Of a DNA stretch of 64,000 bases, positions 8,197 through 16,229 are shown piece after piece; the first letter of the stretch is position 1; each line of letters starts with the position of its first letter. A program made the position numbers and the translations under genes. Source of the stretch: Rhodoferax sp. (GTDB lineage Bacteria > Pseudomonadota > Gammaproteobacteria > Burkholderiales > Burkholderiaceae_C); the NCBI RefSeq assembly GCF_023700745.1, contig NZ_JAMPYG010000006.1:62001-126000 (forward strand), written 5' to 3'. Below the pieces are notes generated by a model, which saw nothing but the letters and a program-made list of their open reading frames with translations, made no database searches and was not told where the DNA came from.

Positions 8197-10290
8197 ATGC
8201 CCCGCCAACTCTTTGTCACCACCGCCCTGCCCTACGCCAATGGCAATTTCCACATCGGCCACATCATGGAGTACATCCAGGCCGACATCTGGGTGCGGCA
8301 CCAGCGCATGCTGGGCAACGCGGTCGATTTTGTCGGAGCCGACGACACCCACGGCGCGCCGATCATGATCGCCGCCGAAAAAGCCGGCAAGACGCCGCAA
8401 CAGTTCGTGGCTGACATAGCCGCTGGCCGCAAGCCCTACCTGGACGGTTTCCACATCGGTTTTGACAACTGGCACAGCACCGACGGCCCGGAAAACCATG
8501 AACTGGCCCGGCAGATTTACCGCGACCTGCGCGACAACAAGGATGGCTCGCTGATCGACTCCCGCACCATCGAGCAGTTTTTTGACCCTGACAAGGGCAT
8601 GTTTCTGCCTGACCGTTTCATCAAGGGCGAGTGCCCCAAGTGCCACGCCAAGGACCAATACGGCGACAATTGCGAGGTCTGCGGTGCGGTCTATACACCG
8701 ACCGACCTGATCAAGCCCTACTCGGCGCTGTCAGGCGCCAAGCCAGAACTGCGCAACTCGGTGCACTTTTTCTTCAAGCTTTCAGATCCGCGCTGCGTTG
8801 AATTCCTGCAGCAATGGACGCAGGACGGCAAGTTGCAACCCGAGGTGGCCAACAAGATCAAGGAATGGTTCACCGTGCGCACCAACCCGGACGGCAGCAC
8901 CAGCGAAGGTCTGGGCGATTGGGACATCAGCCGTGACGCCCCCTACTTCGGCATCGAGATCCCGGACGCACCGGGCAAATATTTTTATGTCTGGCTGGAC
9001 GCGCCGATCGGCTACCTGGCCTCGCTGAAAAACCTGCTGGGCAAACGCGGGTTGGACTACGACACCTACATGGCCAACCCGGAACTGGAGCAGTACCACT
9101 TCATCGGCAAGGACATCGTGACCTTTCACACCCTGTTCTGGCCCGCCACACTGCACTTCAGCGGCCGAAAAACCCCGGACAACATTTTTGTGCACGGCTT
9201 TTTGACGGTGAACAACGGCGAGAAGATGAGCAAGAGCCGGGGCACCGGGCTGGACCCGCTCAAATACCTGAGCCTGGGCATGAACCCCGAATGGCTGCGC
9301 TACTACCTGGCGGCCAAGCTGTCCAACCGCAACGAAGACATCGACTTCAACGCCGACGACTTCATGGCCCGCGTCAACAGCGACCTGATCGGCAAATACA
9401 TCAACATCGCCTCCCGTGCAGCCGGCTTCATCACCAAGCGCTTTGAGGGCAAACTGGGCGAGGTCACGGAAGACGGCGCCGCGCTCTTGCACCTGTTGCG
9501 CGGTGAAGTGAGCGCCATCGAGCAGTTCTACGAGTCCCGTGACTACGCCAAGGCGCTGCGCGAAACCATGTTGCTGGCAGACAAGGTCAATGCCTATGTG
9601 GACGCCAACAAGCCCTGGGACCTGGCCAAAAAACCCGATCAGGAAAACCGCCTGCAGGACGTCTGCACCGTGTGCATCAAGGCCTTCCGCATCCTCACCT
9701 GCTACCTCAAGCCCGTGTTGCCGGCGCTGGCCACGCAGGTGGAAGCCTTCCTCAACATCGAACCGCTCAACTACGCCAACATTGTCCAGCCCATGAAAGC
9801 CGGCCATGTGATTGGCAACTACCAGCACCTGATGCAGCGCGTCGACGTCAAGCAGCTGGAGGCCCTGTTCGAAGCGCCGGAGCCGGCTGCATCGCAAGAA
9901 ATTTTCCATCCGGGTGGTGAGGCCATCGCCCCCACCATCGGCATCGACGACTTTGCCAAAATTGACCTGCGCATTGCCAGGATCGTTGACTGCCAGGCAG
10001 TGGCGGGTTCAAGCAAACTGCTGCAACTGACGCTGGATGTGGGTGAATTGGATGATGCCGGCCAGCCCAAAATGCGCAACGTTTTCAGTGGCATTGCCAG
10101 CAGCTACCAACCGGAGCAACTGGTCGGCAAACTCACCGTGATGGTCGCCAACCTGGCGCCGCGCAAGATGAAATTTGGCGTCTCCGAAGGCATGGTGCTG
10201 GCTGCCAGCCACGCCGACGAAAAAGCCCAGCCCGGCATCTACGTGCTGGAGCCCTTCGCCGGCGCCCAGCCTGGCATGCGGGTGCACTGA
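8197..10290 (+). CDS. metG: Methionine--tRNA ligase
   Basis: The 697-residue enzyme charges tRNA-Met with methionine. It shows the class I HIGH motif (NGNFHIGH, residue about 15), a zinc-binding knuckle [18 protein letters not shown] (about 147-164) and the KMSKS loop (about 344). The C-terminal part from about residue 590 is the Trbp111-like tRNA-binding domain ([15 protein letters not shown]). The length fits the dimeric long form of the enzyme. It is the most secure marker gene in the left part of the window. Confidence 0.98.
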   Translation: MPRQLFVTTALPYANGNFHIGHIMEYIQADIWVRHQRMLGNAVDFVGADDTHGAPIMIAAEKAGKTPQQFVADIAAGRKPYLDGFHIGFDNWHSTDGPENHELARQIYRDLRDNKDGSLIDSRTIEQFFDPDKGMFLPDRFIKGECPKCHAKDQYGDNCEVCGAVYTPTDLIKPYSALSGAKPELRNSVHFFFKLSDPRCVEFLQQWTQDGKLQPEVANKIKEWFTVRTNPDGSTSEGLGDWDISRDAPYFGIEIPDAPGKYFYVWLDAPIGYLASLKNLLGKRGLDYDTYMANPELEQYHFIGKDIVTFHTLFWPATLHFSGRKTPDNIFVHGFLTVNNGEKMSKSRGTGLDPLKYLSLGMNPEWLRYYLAAKLSNRNEDIDFNADDFMARVNSDLIGKYINIASRAAGFITKRFEGKLGEVTEDGAALLHLLRGEVSAIEQFYESRDYAKALRETMLLADKVNAYVDANKPWDLAKKPDQENRLQDVCTVCIKAFRILTCYLKPVLPALATQVEAFLNIEPLNYANIVQPMKAGHVIGNYQHLMQRVDVKQLEALFEAPEPAASQEIFHPGGEAIAPTIGIDDFAKIDLRIARIVDCQAVAGSSKLLQLTLDVGELDDAGQPKMRNVFSGIASSYQPEQLVGKLTVMVANLAPRKMKFGVSEGMVLAASHADEKAQPGIYVLEPFAGAQPGMRVH

Positions 10291-10303
10291 ACCCAAAAAC
10301 GGC

Positions 10304-11053
10304 ATGATTCCCCTGCTGCGCGGCTGGACGGCGGTTCAGCGTACCGCCCAAAGCAACCTGCAGTTGGGCATCATGCTCTGCTTTGTTGCGGGGGCCACCA
10401 ATGCCGGTGGCTTTCTGGCCGTGGGCCAATACACCTCGCACATGACGGGTGTGCTGTCCTCTGTGGCAGACAACCTGGTCACGGGCCAGATTTATCTGGC
10501 ACTGGCTGGCGCCATTGCATTGCTGGCCTTCCTCGGTGGCGCCATGACCAGCGCCTGGATGGTCAATTGGGGACTGCGTCGCAAGCTGCAGAGCGCCTAC
10601 GGCCGACCCTTGCTGCTGGAAGCAGCCCTGTTGCTGTTATTTGGGCTGTTCGGCTCCGGGATCAGTTTTTTTGCTGTACTTTTTGTGCCGCTGACGGTGC
10701 TGGTGTTGTGCTTCATCATGGGTCTGCAAAACGCCGTCATCACCAAAATATCCCATGCTGAAATCCGCACCACCCACGTCACTGGCCTGGTCACGGACCT
10801 GGGCATCGAGTTGGGCAAATTGTTCTACATCAACCGGCTGACCCGAGAGACCCTGGTGCGTGCCAATCGCCAGAAATTAGGACTGCTGGCCAAGCTGATC
10901 GGCAGTTTTTTCGTTGGTGGACTGGTCGGTGCCATCGGTTTCAAGGCCATCGGTTTCATCACCACCGTACCCCTGTCCATCCTGTTGCTGCTGCTGGTCT
11001 GGCATCCCTTGCTCAACGATGCCAGACACTGGATCGACCCGCACCGCCCTTGA
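10304..11053 (+). CDS. DUF1275 (YoaK family) membrane protein
   Basis: This 249-residue protein has about six hydrophobic helices and the DUF1275 features: GATNAGGFLAVGQYTSHMTG near the N-terminus, and MGLQNAVITKISHAEIRTTHVTGLVTDLG in the middle, whose two parts echo each other. ATG 10304, 13 bases after the metG stop, was chosen over an in-frame start at 10175 inside metG. Function is unknown; the family is a predicted transporter. Its last 177 bases overlap, tail to tail, the 3' end of the HyfI-like gene on the other strand. Confidence 0.85.
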   Translation: MIPLLRGWTAVQRTAQSNLQLGIMLCFVAGATNAGGFLAVGQYTSHMTGVLSSVADNLVTGQIYLALAGAIALLAFLGGAMTSAWMVNWGLRRKLQSAYGRPLLLEAALLLLFGLFGSGISFFAVLFVPLTVLVLCFIMGLQNAVITKISHAEIRTTHVTGLVTDLGIELGKLFYINRLTRETLVRANRQKLGLLAKLIGSFFVGGLVGAIGFKAIGFITTVPLSILLLLLVWHPLLNDARHWIDPHRP

Positions 11054-11605
11054 GTTCAAACGCATCACGCCCGGACCGGGGCGACCCACCTGCACGCGTC
11101 GCCTTACCGCTTTCAAAATGCCATGCAAGATGTCCAGCGGCGCAGGCGGGCAACCAGGAATGGTTTCATCAACCGGAATCACGTTGGCCACGCGACCACA
11201 GGTGGCATAGCTCTCGCCAAACAGGCCGCCGTCACAGGCGCAGTCGCCCACCGCCACCACCAGTTTCGGTTCGGGGGTGGCATCATAGGTACGCCTCAAG
11301 GCGGTCTCCATGTTGCGCGATACCGGGCCAGTCACCAGCAGCAGGTCGGCATGGCGCGGGCTGGCGACAAACTTGATGCCCAGACCCTGCAGGTTGTAAT
11401 AGGGATTGCCCAGCGCGTTGATTTCCAGCTCGCAGCCGTTGCAGGAGCCGGCATCGACCTCGCGGATGGTCAGGGCCTGGCCCAGGATGTCGAGCAATTC
11501 CCGCTGGATGCGCGCGGCTTGCGCGGCAACATCTGCGCCAATGTCGGGCGCGGGCTCGGTGCGCATACCGGTCCTGGCGATTTGCTTGACCACTTTCCAG
11601 ATCAT
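10877..11605 (-). CDS. Ehr complex small subunit, HyfI/NuoB-like
   Basis: The 242-residue protein is the NuoB/HyfI-type iron-sulfur subunit and last gene of the operon. Cluster-binding cysteines are intact: GSCNGCELE near residue 50, GDCACDGG near 112 and PGCPPAP near 141. It would pass electrons to the large subunit. The start ATG 11605 overlaps the TGA of the large-subunit gene. Length fits E. coli HyfI/HycG (about 250), but the tail after about residue 175 (a Gln run, then Asp/Thr-rich) is read antisense to the DUF1275 gene and looks unlike a folded domain; it may be an incidental extension. Confidence 0.88.
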   Translation of the reverse strand: MIWKVVKQIARTGMRTEPAPDIGADVAAQAARIQRELLDILGQALTIREVDAGSCNGCELEINALGNPYYNLQGLGIKFVASPRHADLLLVTGPVSRNMETALRRTYDATPEPKLVVAVGDCACDGGLFGESYATCGRVANVIPVDETIPGCPPAPLDILHGILKAVRRRVQVGRPGPGVMRLNSRAVRVDPVSGIVEQGMPDQQQQQDGQGYGGDETDGLETDGTDQSTNEKTADQLGQQS

Positions 11606-13161
11606 AGGTCTTGCCCTGAATAGCTGAGATTGAACGACTTGTTGATGAGCGGAAAGTCGGGCACGATATTGCCCATGATGGCATGTTCCAGCACCGGCCA
11701 GTTCTGCCACGAGGGATCGTGCAGGTGACAGCGCCTGATGCGGCTCATCTGATCCGAACCCGCCAACTCCAGTGCCACGAACAACTCACCACGCCAGCCT
11801 TCCACCCAGCCTGCACCGCAGGATGCCTGTGGTGGCAACTGCACCGGGCAGGCCACGTCGCCCAGCGGCATTTCCACCAGAATGCGCCGGATCAGGCGCA
11901 GGGATTCAAACACTTCGTCAAAACGCACCGCCACGCGGGCGGCCACATCGCCGTTGTGCTGGGTGGTCATGGCAACCTGCATTACGCTGTAAGGCAGCCA
12001 GGGTTGGTCACAGCGCAGATCCCAGCTCTGGCTGCTGGCGCGCCCGGCGAGGCCCGTCAACCCCAGGCTTGCGGCCAATGCTGGCGAGACGCGCCCGGTG
12101 GTCATGAAACGGTCTTGCAAACCGGCATGGGCCTCGTAAATGTTGAACAGGCTGCGCACATCCTTTTCAACCGCTTCGCACTGTTGCAGCAGCAGCTCGC
12201 GCTGGGCCACGTTAATGTCGCTTTGGACACCGCCTGGAACGATGCAGTCCATCATCAGGCGGTGGCCAAACACCTGTTTGGAAACACGCAGCCAGTCTTC
12301 ACGCAGCCGGGAAAACTGGGCCAGGCCAAAGGCAAAGGCGGCATCGTTGCCCAGAGCGCCCAGGTCGCCCAGATGGTTGGCAATGCGCTCACGCTCCAGC
12401 ATCAGCGCGCGCAACCAGGCAGCCCGCTCGGGAACGGTGGTTTGCGTGGCCGATTCAAGTGCCATGCAATAGACCCAGGCGTAGCCGACGGTGGTATCGC
12501 CCGAAACGCGCCCGGCCAGCCGGCAGGCGTCCAACGGCGCCAACTGCGTCATGCGATGCTCAATGCCCTTGTGCGTATAGCCCAGGCGCTGCTCCAGACG
12601 CAGCACTTTTTCCCCCACGGCCGAAAAACGAAAATGGCCGGGCTCGATGATGCCGGCATGGACCGGGCCCACGGCAATCTCATGAACGCCGTCGCCTTCC
12701 ACGCGCACAAACGGGTAGTTGACGAGCTCGGTCGCCGCCAGCAGCGGCAACTGGCCGGGGTCTTGCTGCAGCGGGAAATGGTCTTGCGGCCAGGCGCCGT
12801 GGTTGAGCCAGGCACGCATGTCATGGGCGCCCAGCGCGAACACGCCTGACAGGTCGGCGGCGGCCCGTTGCATGCGCACGGCGTCCGGGAACACCGCGGC
12901 AAGGTCGGGATAGACCCAGCGCCCCTCCTGTTGGTTCAGGGGCAGCGACAGCCAGAACGCGCCGTCAAGCGTAACGTAAGCCGCGCACATGCAGGGCGGT
13001 TTTTGTGCCATCGAACCGGCCCACACGGCAAGCAGGCGGCCACCTGCGTCACGCACCGCCGTAGCGGCGCTTTGCCACTGTGCAAAGCTCACCTGGGCGT
13101 TCCAGATTGGCACCGGCGCAGGCAGGGCGTCAAATTCAAGGTCGAGTCCGGGGATCTGCAT
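11602..13161 (-). CDS. Ehr complex large subunit, HyfG/NuoCD-like, without NiFe ligands
   Basis: This 519-residue protein joins an N-terminal NuoC-like part (residues about 1-160) to a NuoD/hydrogenase large-subunit part, as in HyfG and HycE. In NiFe hydrogenases the two metal-binding CxxC pairs sit in an RVCGIC-type motif near the N-terminal side and a DPCxxC motif at the C-terminus. Here the matching places read RVSGDTTVGYA (about residue 218) and HDPSWQNW (about 482), so all four cysteines are gone. It therefore cannot bind the NiFe centre and is not a hydrogenase. This is the mark of Ehr complexes, which sit between group 4 hydrogenases and complex I. The electron acceptor or donor is unknown. 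Confidence 0.88.
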   Translation of the reverse strand: MQIPGLDLEFDALPAPVPIWNAQVSFAQWQSAATAVRDAGGRLLAVWAGSMAQKPPCMCAAYVTLDGAFWLSLPLNQQEGRWVYPDLAAVFPDAVRMQRAAADLSGVFALGAHDMRAWLNHGAWPQDHFPLQQDPGQLPLLAATELVNYPFVRVEGDGVHEIAVGPVHAGIIEPGHFRFSAVGEKVLRLEQRLGYTHKGIEHRMTQLAPLDACRLAGRVSGDTTVGYAWVYCMALESATQTTVPERAAWLRALMLERERIANHLGDLGALGNDAAFAFGLAQFSRLREDWLRVSKQVFGHRLMMDCIVPGGVQSDINVAQRELLLQQCEAVEKDVRSLFNIYEAHAGLQDRFMTTGRVSPALAASLGLTGLAGRASSQSWDLRCDQPWLPYSVMQVAMTTQHNGDVAARVAVRFDEVFESLRLIRRILVEMPLGDVACPVQLPPQASCGAGWVEGWRGELFVALELAGSDQMSRIRRCHLHDPSWQNWPVLEHAIMGNIVPDFPLINKSFNLSYSGQDL

Positions 13162-13165
13162 GCCC

Positions 13166-14620
13166 TTAACCTCCCAACATGCTGGCTGCCTGCACGTACC
13201 AGCCGTTCAAATAGGGTGGAATGTACAAGCCCAGCACCAGCGCCAGGGCCAGGTGCACAAACACCGGGATCAGGGCCGGCGGATGTGCCAGCGGTTTCAG
13301 GCTGGTGTCACCAAAGACCATGGGCAGGACCCGGATCAGGATGGAGGCAAAGGCCACACCCAGCGCCAGAAACAAAAACAGTGCAGCCCAGGGTTGCTCG
13401 CGCATGGCGGTGGTCAGAATCAGGAATTCACTGGCAAAAACGCCAAAGGGCGGCATGCCCAATATGGCCATCACACCCAGCATCAGGCCCCAGCCCACGG
13501 TGGGATTGACCTTGATCAGGCCGCGAATCTCGCTCATCAGCTGGGTACCGGCCTTTTGCGTGGCATGGCCAACCGTGAAGAAAATGGCGGACTTGACCAG
13601 CGAGTGCACCGTCATGTGCAACAAGCCGGCAAAATTGGCCAGCGGGCCGCCCATGCCAAAGGCAAAGGTGATCAGGCCCATGTGCTCGATTGACGAGTAG
13701 GAAAACATGCGTTTGACGTCCTTTTGCCTGGACAGGAAAAACGCCGCCACGGTCACCGACAGCAGGCCAAAACCCATCATCAATTGACCTGCCATGTTGC
13801 TGTCAAGCGCGCCATCGGTGAGCACCTTGCAGCGCAGCACGGCGTACATGGCCACATTGAGCAGCAGCCCCGAGAGCACGGCCGATACCGGCGTCGGACC
13901 TTCGGCATGGGCGTCGGGCAGCCAGCTGTGCAGCGGCACCAGGCCGATCTTGGTACCGTAGCCAATCAGCAGAAAGACAAAGGCCAGCGACACGATGGTG
14001 GGATCAAGCTGGCCCTTGATGTCATTGAGGCCGGTCCAGAGCAAGGTGGCGTGTTCGGGACCCAGCACTTTTTCGGCGGCCATGTACATCAGGATGGTGC
14101 CGAACAGCGCCTGGGCAATACCCACGCCGCACAGGATGAAATATTTCCAGGCCGCCTCCAGGCTGGCGGTGGTGCGGTAGACACTGACCAGCAGCACGGT
14201 GGTCAGGGTGGCCGCTTCCATGGCGACCCAGATGATCCCTAAATTGTTGGTGGTAAAGCCCAGCAGCATGGTGAAGCTGAACAGCTGGTACATGCTGTGG
14301 TACAGCCGCATGCGCGCAAACGTCATCTTGCCGTGGTCCTGCTCGATGCGCATGTAGGGGCGCGAAAAAATGGCCGTGGTCAGACCGACAAAGGCAGTGA
14401 GCGTGACCAGGAACACATTGAGCGGGTCAATGTAAAACTGCTGGTGCCAGAGCAGCTGGGGGCCCTGCGCCATCACCTGCGCCGTGAGCACGCAGGCAGC
14501 CAGAAAAGTGAGCAGGCTGAAGCCCACATTGATGTCGCGCGCATAGCCACGGTGGCCGGTCAGTGCCAACGCCAGACCACCCAGCAGCGGCACACCCAAA
14601 ACAAAAAACAGGGGCGTCAT
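13166..14620 (-). CDS. Ehr complex membrane subunit, HyfF-like (Mrp antiporter type)
   Basis: The 484-residue polytopic protein is related to HyfF/NuoN/MrpD. Segments typical of proton-translocating antiporter-like subunits are visible: WVAMEAATLTTVLLVSVYR (conserved Glu in TM5), GYGTKIGLVPLHSWLPDAHAEGPTPVSAVLSG (Lys in TM7 and discontinuous helix) and KRMFSYSSIEHMG. It lies 4 bases downstream of the HyfF-like gene's predecessor stop at 14623 and 4 bases before the large subunit. It should carry one ion-translocation channel of the complex. Confidence 0.9.
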   Translation of the reverse strand: MTPLFFVLGVPLLGGLALALTGHRGYARDINVGFSLLTFLAACVLTAQVMAQGPQLLWHQQFYIDPLNVFLVTLTAFVGLTTAIFSRPYMRIEQDHGKMTFARMRLYHSMYQLFSFTMLLGFTTNNLGIIWVAMEAATLTTVLLVSVYRTTASLEAAWKYFILCGVGIAQALFGTILMYMAAEKVLGPEHATLLWTGLNDIKGQLDPTIVSLAFVFLLIGYGTKIGLVPLHSWLPDAHAEGPTPVSAVLSGLLLNVAMYAVLRCKVLTDGALDSNMAGQLMMGFGLLSVTVAAFFLSRQKDVKRMFSYSSIEHMGLITFAFGMGGPLANFAGLLHMTVHSLVKSAIFFTVGHATQKAGTQLMSEIRGLIKVNPTVGWGLMLGVMAILGMPPFGVFASEFLILTTAMREQPWAALFLFLALGVAFASILIRVLPMVFGDTSLKPLAHPPALIPVFVHLALALVLGLYIPPYLNGWYVQAASMLGG

Positions 14621-14622
14621 GC

Positions 14623-15282
14623 TCAGTCTTCCTTGAGCGTTTCAAGGTGGTGAATGTCCAGCGTATCAAATTTCTCCCGGATCTGGAACATGAAGACACC
14701 CAGAATCAGCACGCCTACCAGCACGTCCAATGCAATGCCGAATTCAACGATCATGGGCATGCCGTTGGTGACTGCCGTGGCAGCAAAGATCAGCCCGTTT
14801 TCCATCGACAAAAAGCCAATCACCTGGGGCACGGCCTTGGAGCGGGTGATCAGCATCAGAAACGACAGCATCACACACGACAAGGCAATGCCGAGCGAGC
14901 CGCCGGCCAGCGAGCTGGACAGCCTTGATACCGGCAGCGCCAGGCTGAAGGAAAAGATCACCAGCGCAATGCCCACCAGCATGGTGGTCGGCACGTTCAT
15001 CAGCGTCTCGATGTCCCAGCGCACATTGAGCTTGCGAATCATCCGGTGCAGCATCCAGGGAATCAGGATCACCTTGAGCACCAGCGTGAGCGCACCCGAC
15101 ACATAAAGGTCAGGCTGGTCCGTTGCATAGCCCAGCAAAAACGAGGTGAGCACCAGGGCCACGCCCTGCATCATGAACAGATTGATCAGCGAGACAATGC
15201 GCCGCTGCGAGATCATGGCGAACGACAACAGCAGGATCAGGGTGGCAAACAGATTGATCAGTTGCGGCGCAAATTTGATCAT
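14623..15282 (-). CDS. Ehr complex membrane subunit, HyfE-like
   Basis: The 219-residue protein has about seven hydrophobic helices and resembles HyfE, whose C-terminal half is NuoK-like. Visible elements are SLINLFMMQGVALVLTSFLLG and, further on, VIGFLSMENGLIFAA, where the Glu in the helix matches the conserved acidic residue of NuoK-type subunits. Its ATG overlaps the TGA of the HyfC-like gene, indicating coupled translation. It would contribute to the ion-translocating membrane arm. Confidence 0.88.
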   Translation of the reverse strand: MIKFAPQLINLFATLILLLSFAMISQRRIVSLINLFMMQGVALVLTSFLLGYATDQPDLYVSGALTLVLKVILIPWMLHRMIRKLNVRWDIETLMNVPTTMLVGIALVIFSFSLALPVSRLSSSLAGGSLGIALSCVMLSFLMLITRSKAVPQVIGFLSMENGLIFAATAVTNGMPMIVEFGIALDVLVGVLILGVFMFQIREKFDTLDIHHLETLKED

Positions 15283-16229
15283 CCGGCCCCCAGCAAGACA
15301 TTGACCAACAAACCAATCACCGCCACCAGAAACGCCGTGCCGAGAAACTCGGGCACCCGGAAGATACGCATTTTGGCGCTCAGGGTTTCAATCAGGGCCA
15401 GCACCACGCCACCGATCGCCAGTTTGATCACCAGTACCGGCAAGGCCAGCAACAGCGCCAGCGGGGCACTGGCATCGGCCACGCCCCAAGGGAAAAACAG
15501 CGCCAGACCAATGCAAGAGTAGGCAAACAGCTTCAGGCTGGCAGCCCATTCGAGCAGCGCCAGGTGACGCGCCGAATACTCCAGGATCAGCGCCTCGTGG
15601 ATCATCGTGAGTTCCAGATGGGTGTCGGGGTTATCCACCGGCACCCGGGCGTTTTCAGCCAGCGACACCATGACAAACGCCACACCGGCCAACAACAGGC
15701 TGGGGTAAATAGCGAGCTCCCGGTGTGCCAGTGTCTCCACCATGGTGGTCAGCGAGGTGGAGCGCGTGATCATGGACGCGCAAAACAGCACCATCAGCAA
15801 GGCGGGTTCAGCCAGAAAACCCACCAGCATTTCACGGCGTGCACCCAGGCTGCCAAAGGCGGTGCCTACATCCATGGCCGCCAGGGAAATGAAGACCCGG
15901 GCCAAGGCAAACAGCCCCACCAGGGCAATCGCATCTGCTGCCGGCGACAGAGGCAGGTCGGTTGACAGCGTGGGAACGATGGCGCAAGCCAGCAGCATGC
16001 AGCTAAAAATCAGATACGGTGCGGTCCGGTACAGCGGCGAGGCGTGCTCGGCCATCACCGACTCCTTGTTGAACAGCTTGTGCAGCATGCGGTAGGGCTG
16101 CAGCAAACCCGGCGCTGACTTGTTTTGCAGCCACGCGCGCCACTGGTTGATCCAACCCGTGAGCAGGGGCGCCAGCAACAGCGCCATCACCAGTGCCAGC
16201 AATTGCGAAAAAACGCCGATCCAGCTCAT
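15279..16229 (-). CDS. Ehr complex membrane subunit, HyfC/NuoH-like
   Basis: The 316-residue protein is the NuoH/HyfC-type membrane anchor that links the peripheral arm to the membrane arm. It shows the N-terminal RAWLQNKSAPGLLQPYRML segment typical of HyfC/HycD, and the loop VPVDNPDTHLELTMIHEA, the characteristic NuoH-family acidic loop near the quinone-site region. About eight hydrophobic helices are present. Its ATG overlaps the stop of the upstream HyfB-like gene. Confidence 0.92.
   Translation of the reverse strand: MSWIGVFSQLLALVMALLLAPLLTGWINQWRAWLQNKSAPGLLQPYRMLHKLFNKESVMAEHASPLYRTAPYLIFSCMLLACAIVPTLSTDLPLSPAADAIALVGLFALARVFISLAAMDVGTAFGSLGARREMLVGFLAEPALLMVLFCASMITRSTSLTTMVETLAHRELAIYPSLLLAGVAFVMVSLAENARVPVDNPDTHLELTMIHEALILEYSARHLALLEWAASLKLFAYSCIGLALFFPWGVADASAPLALLLALPVLVIKLAIGGVVLALIETLSAKMRIFRVPEFLGTAFLVAVIGLLVNVLLGAG

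Noticed and set aside
8782-9909. Long open frame of 375 codons on the minus strand opposite metG
   Set aside because: It is the antisense shadow of the secure metG gene in high-GC DNA; composition is Val/Gln/Ala/Gly rich without family features.
11683-12849. 388-codon plus-strand frame opposite the Ehr large subunit
   Set aside because: Shadow of the real gene; many His and Gln, no domains, no ribosome binding site.
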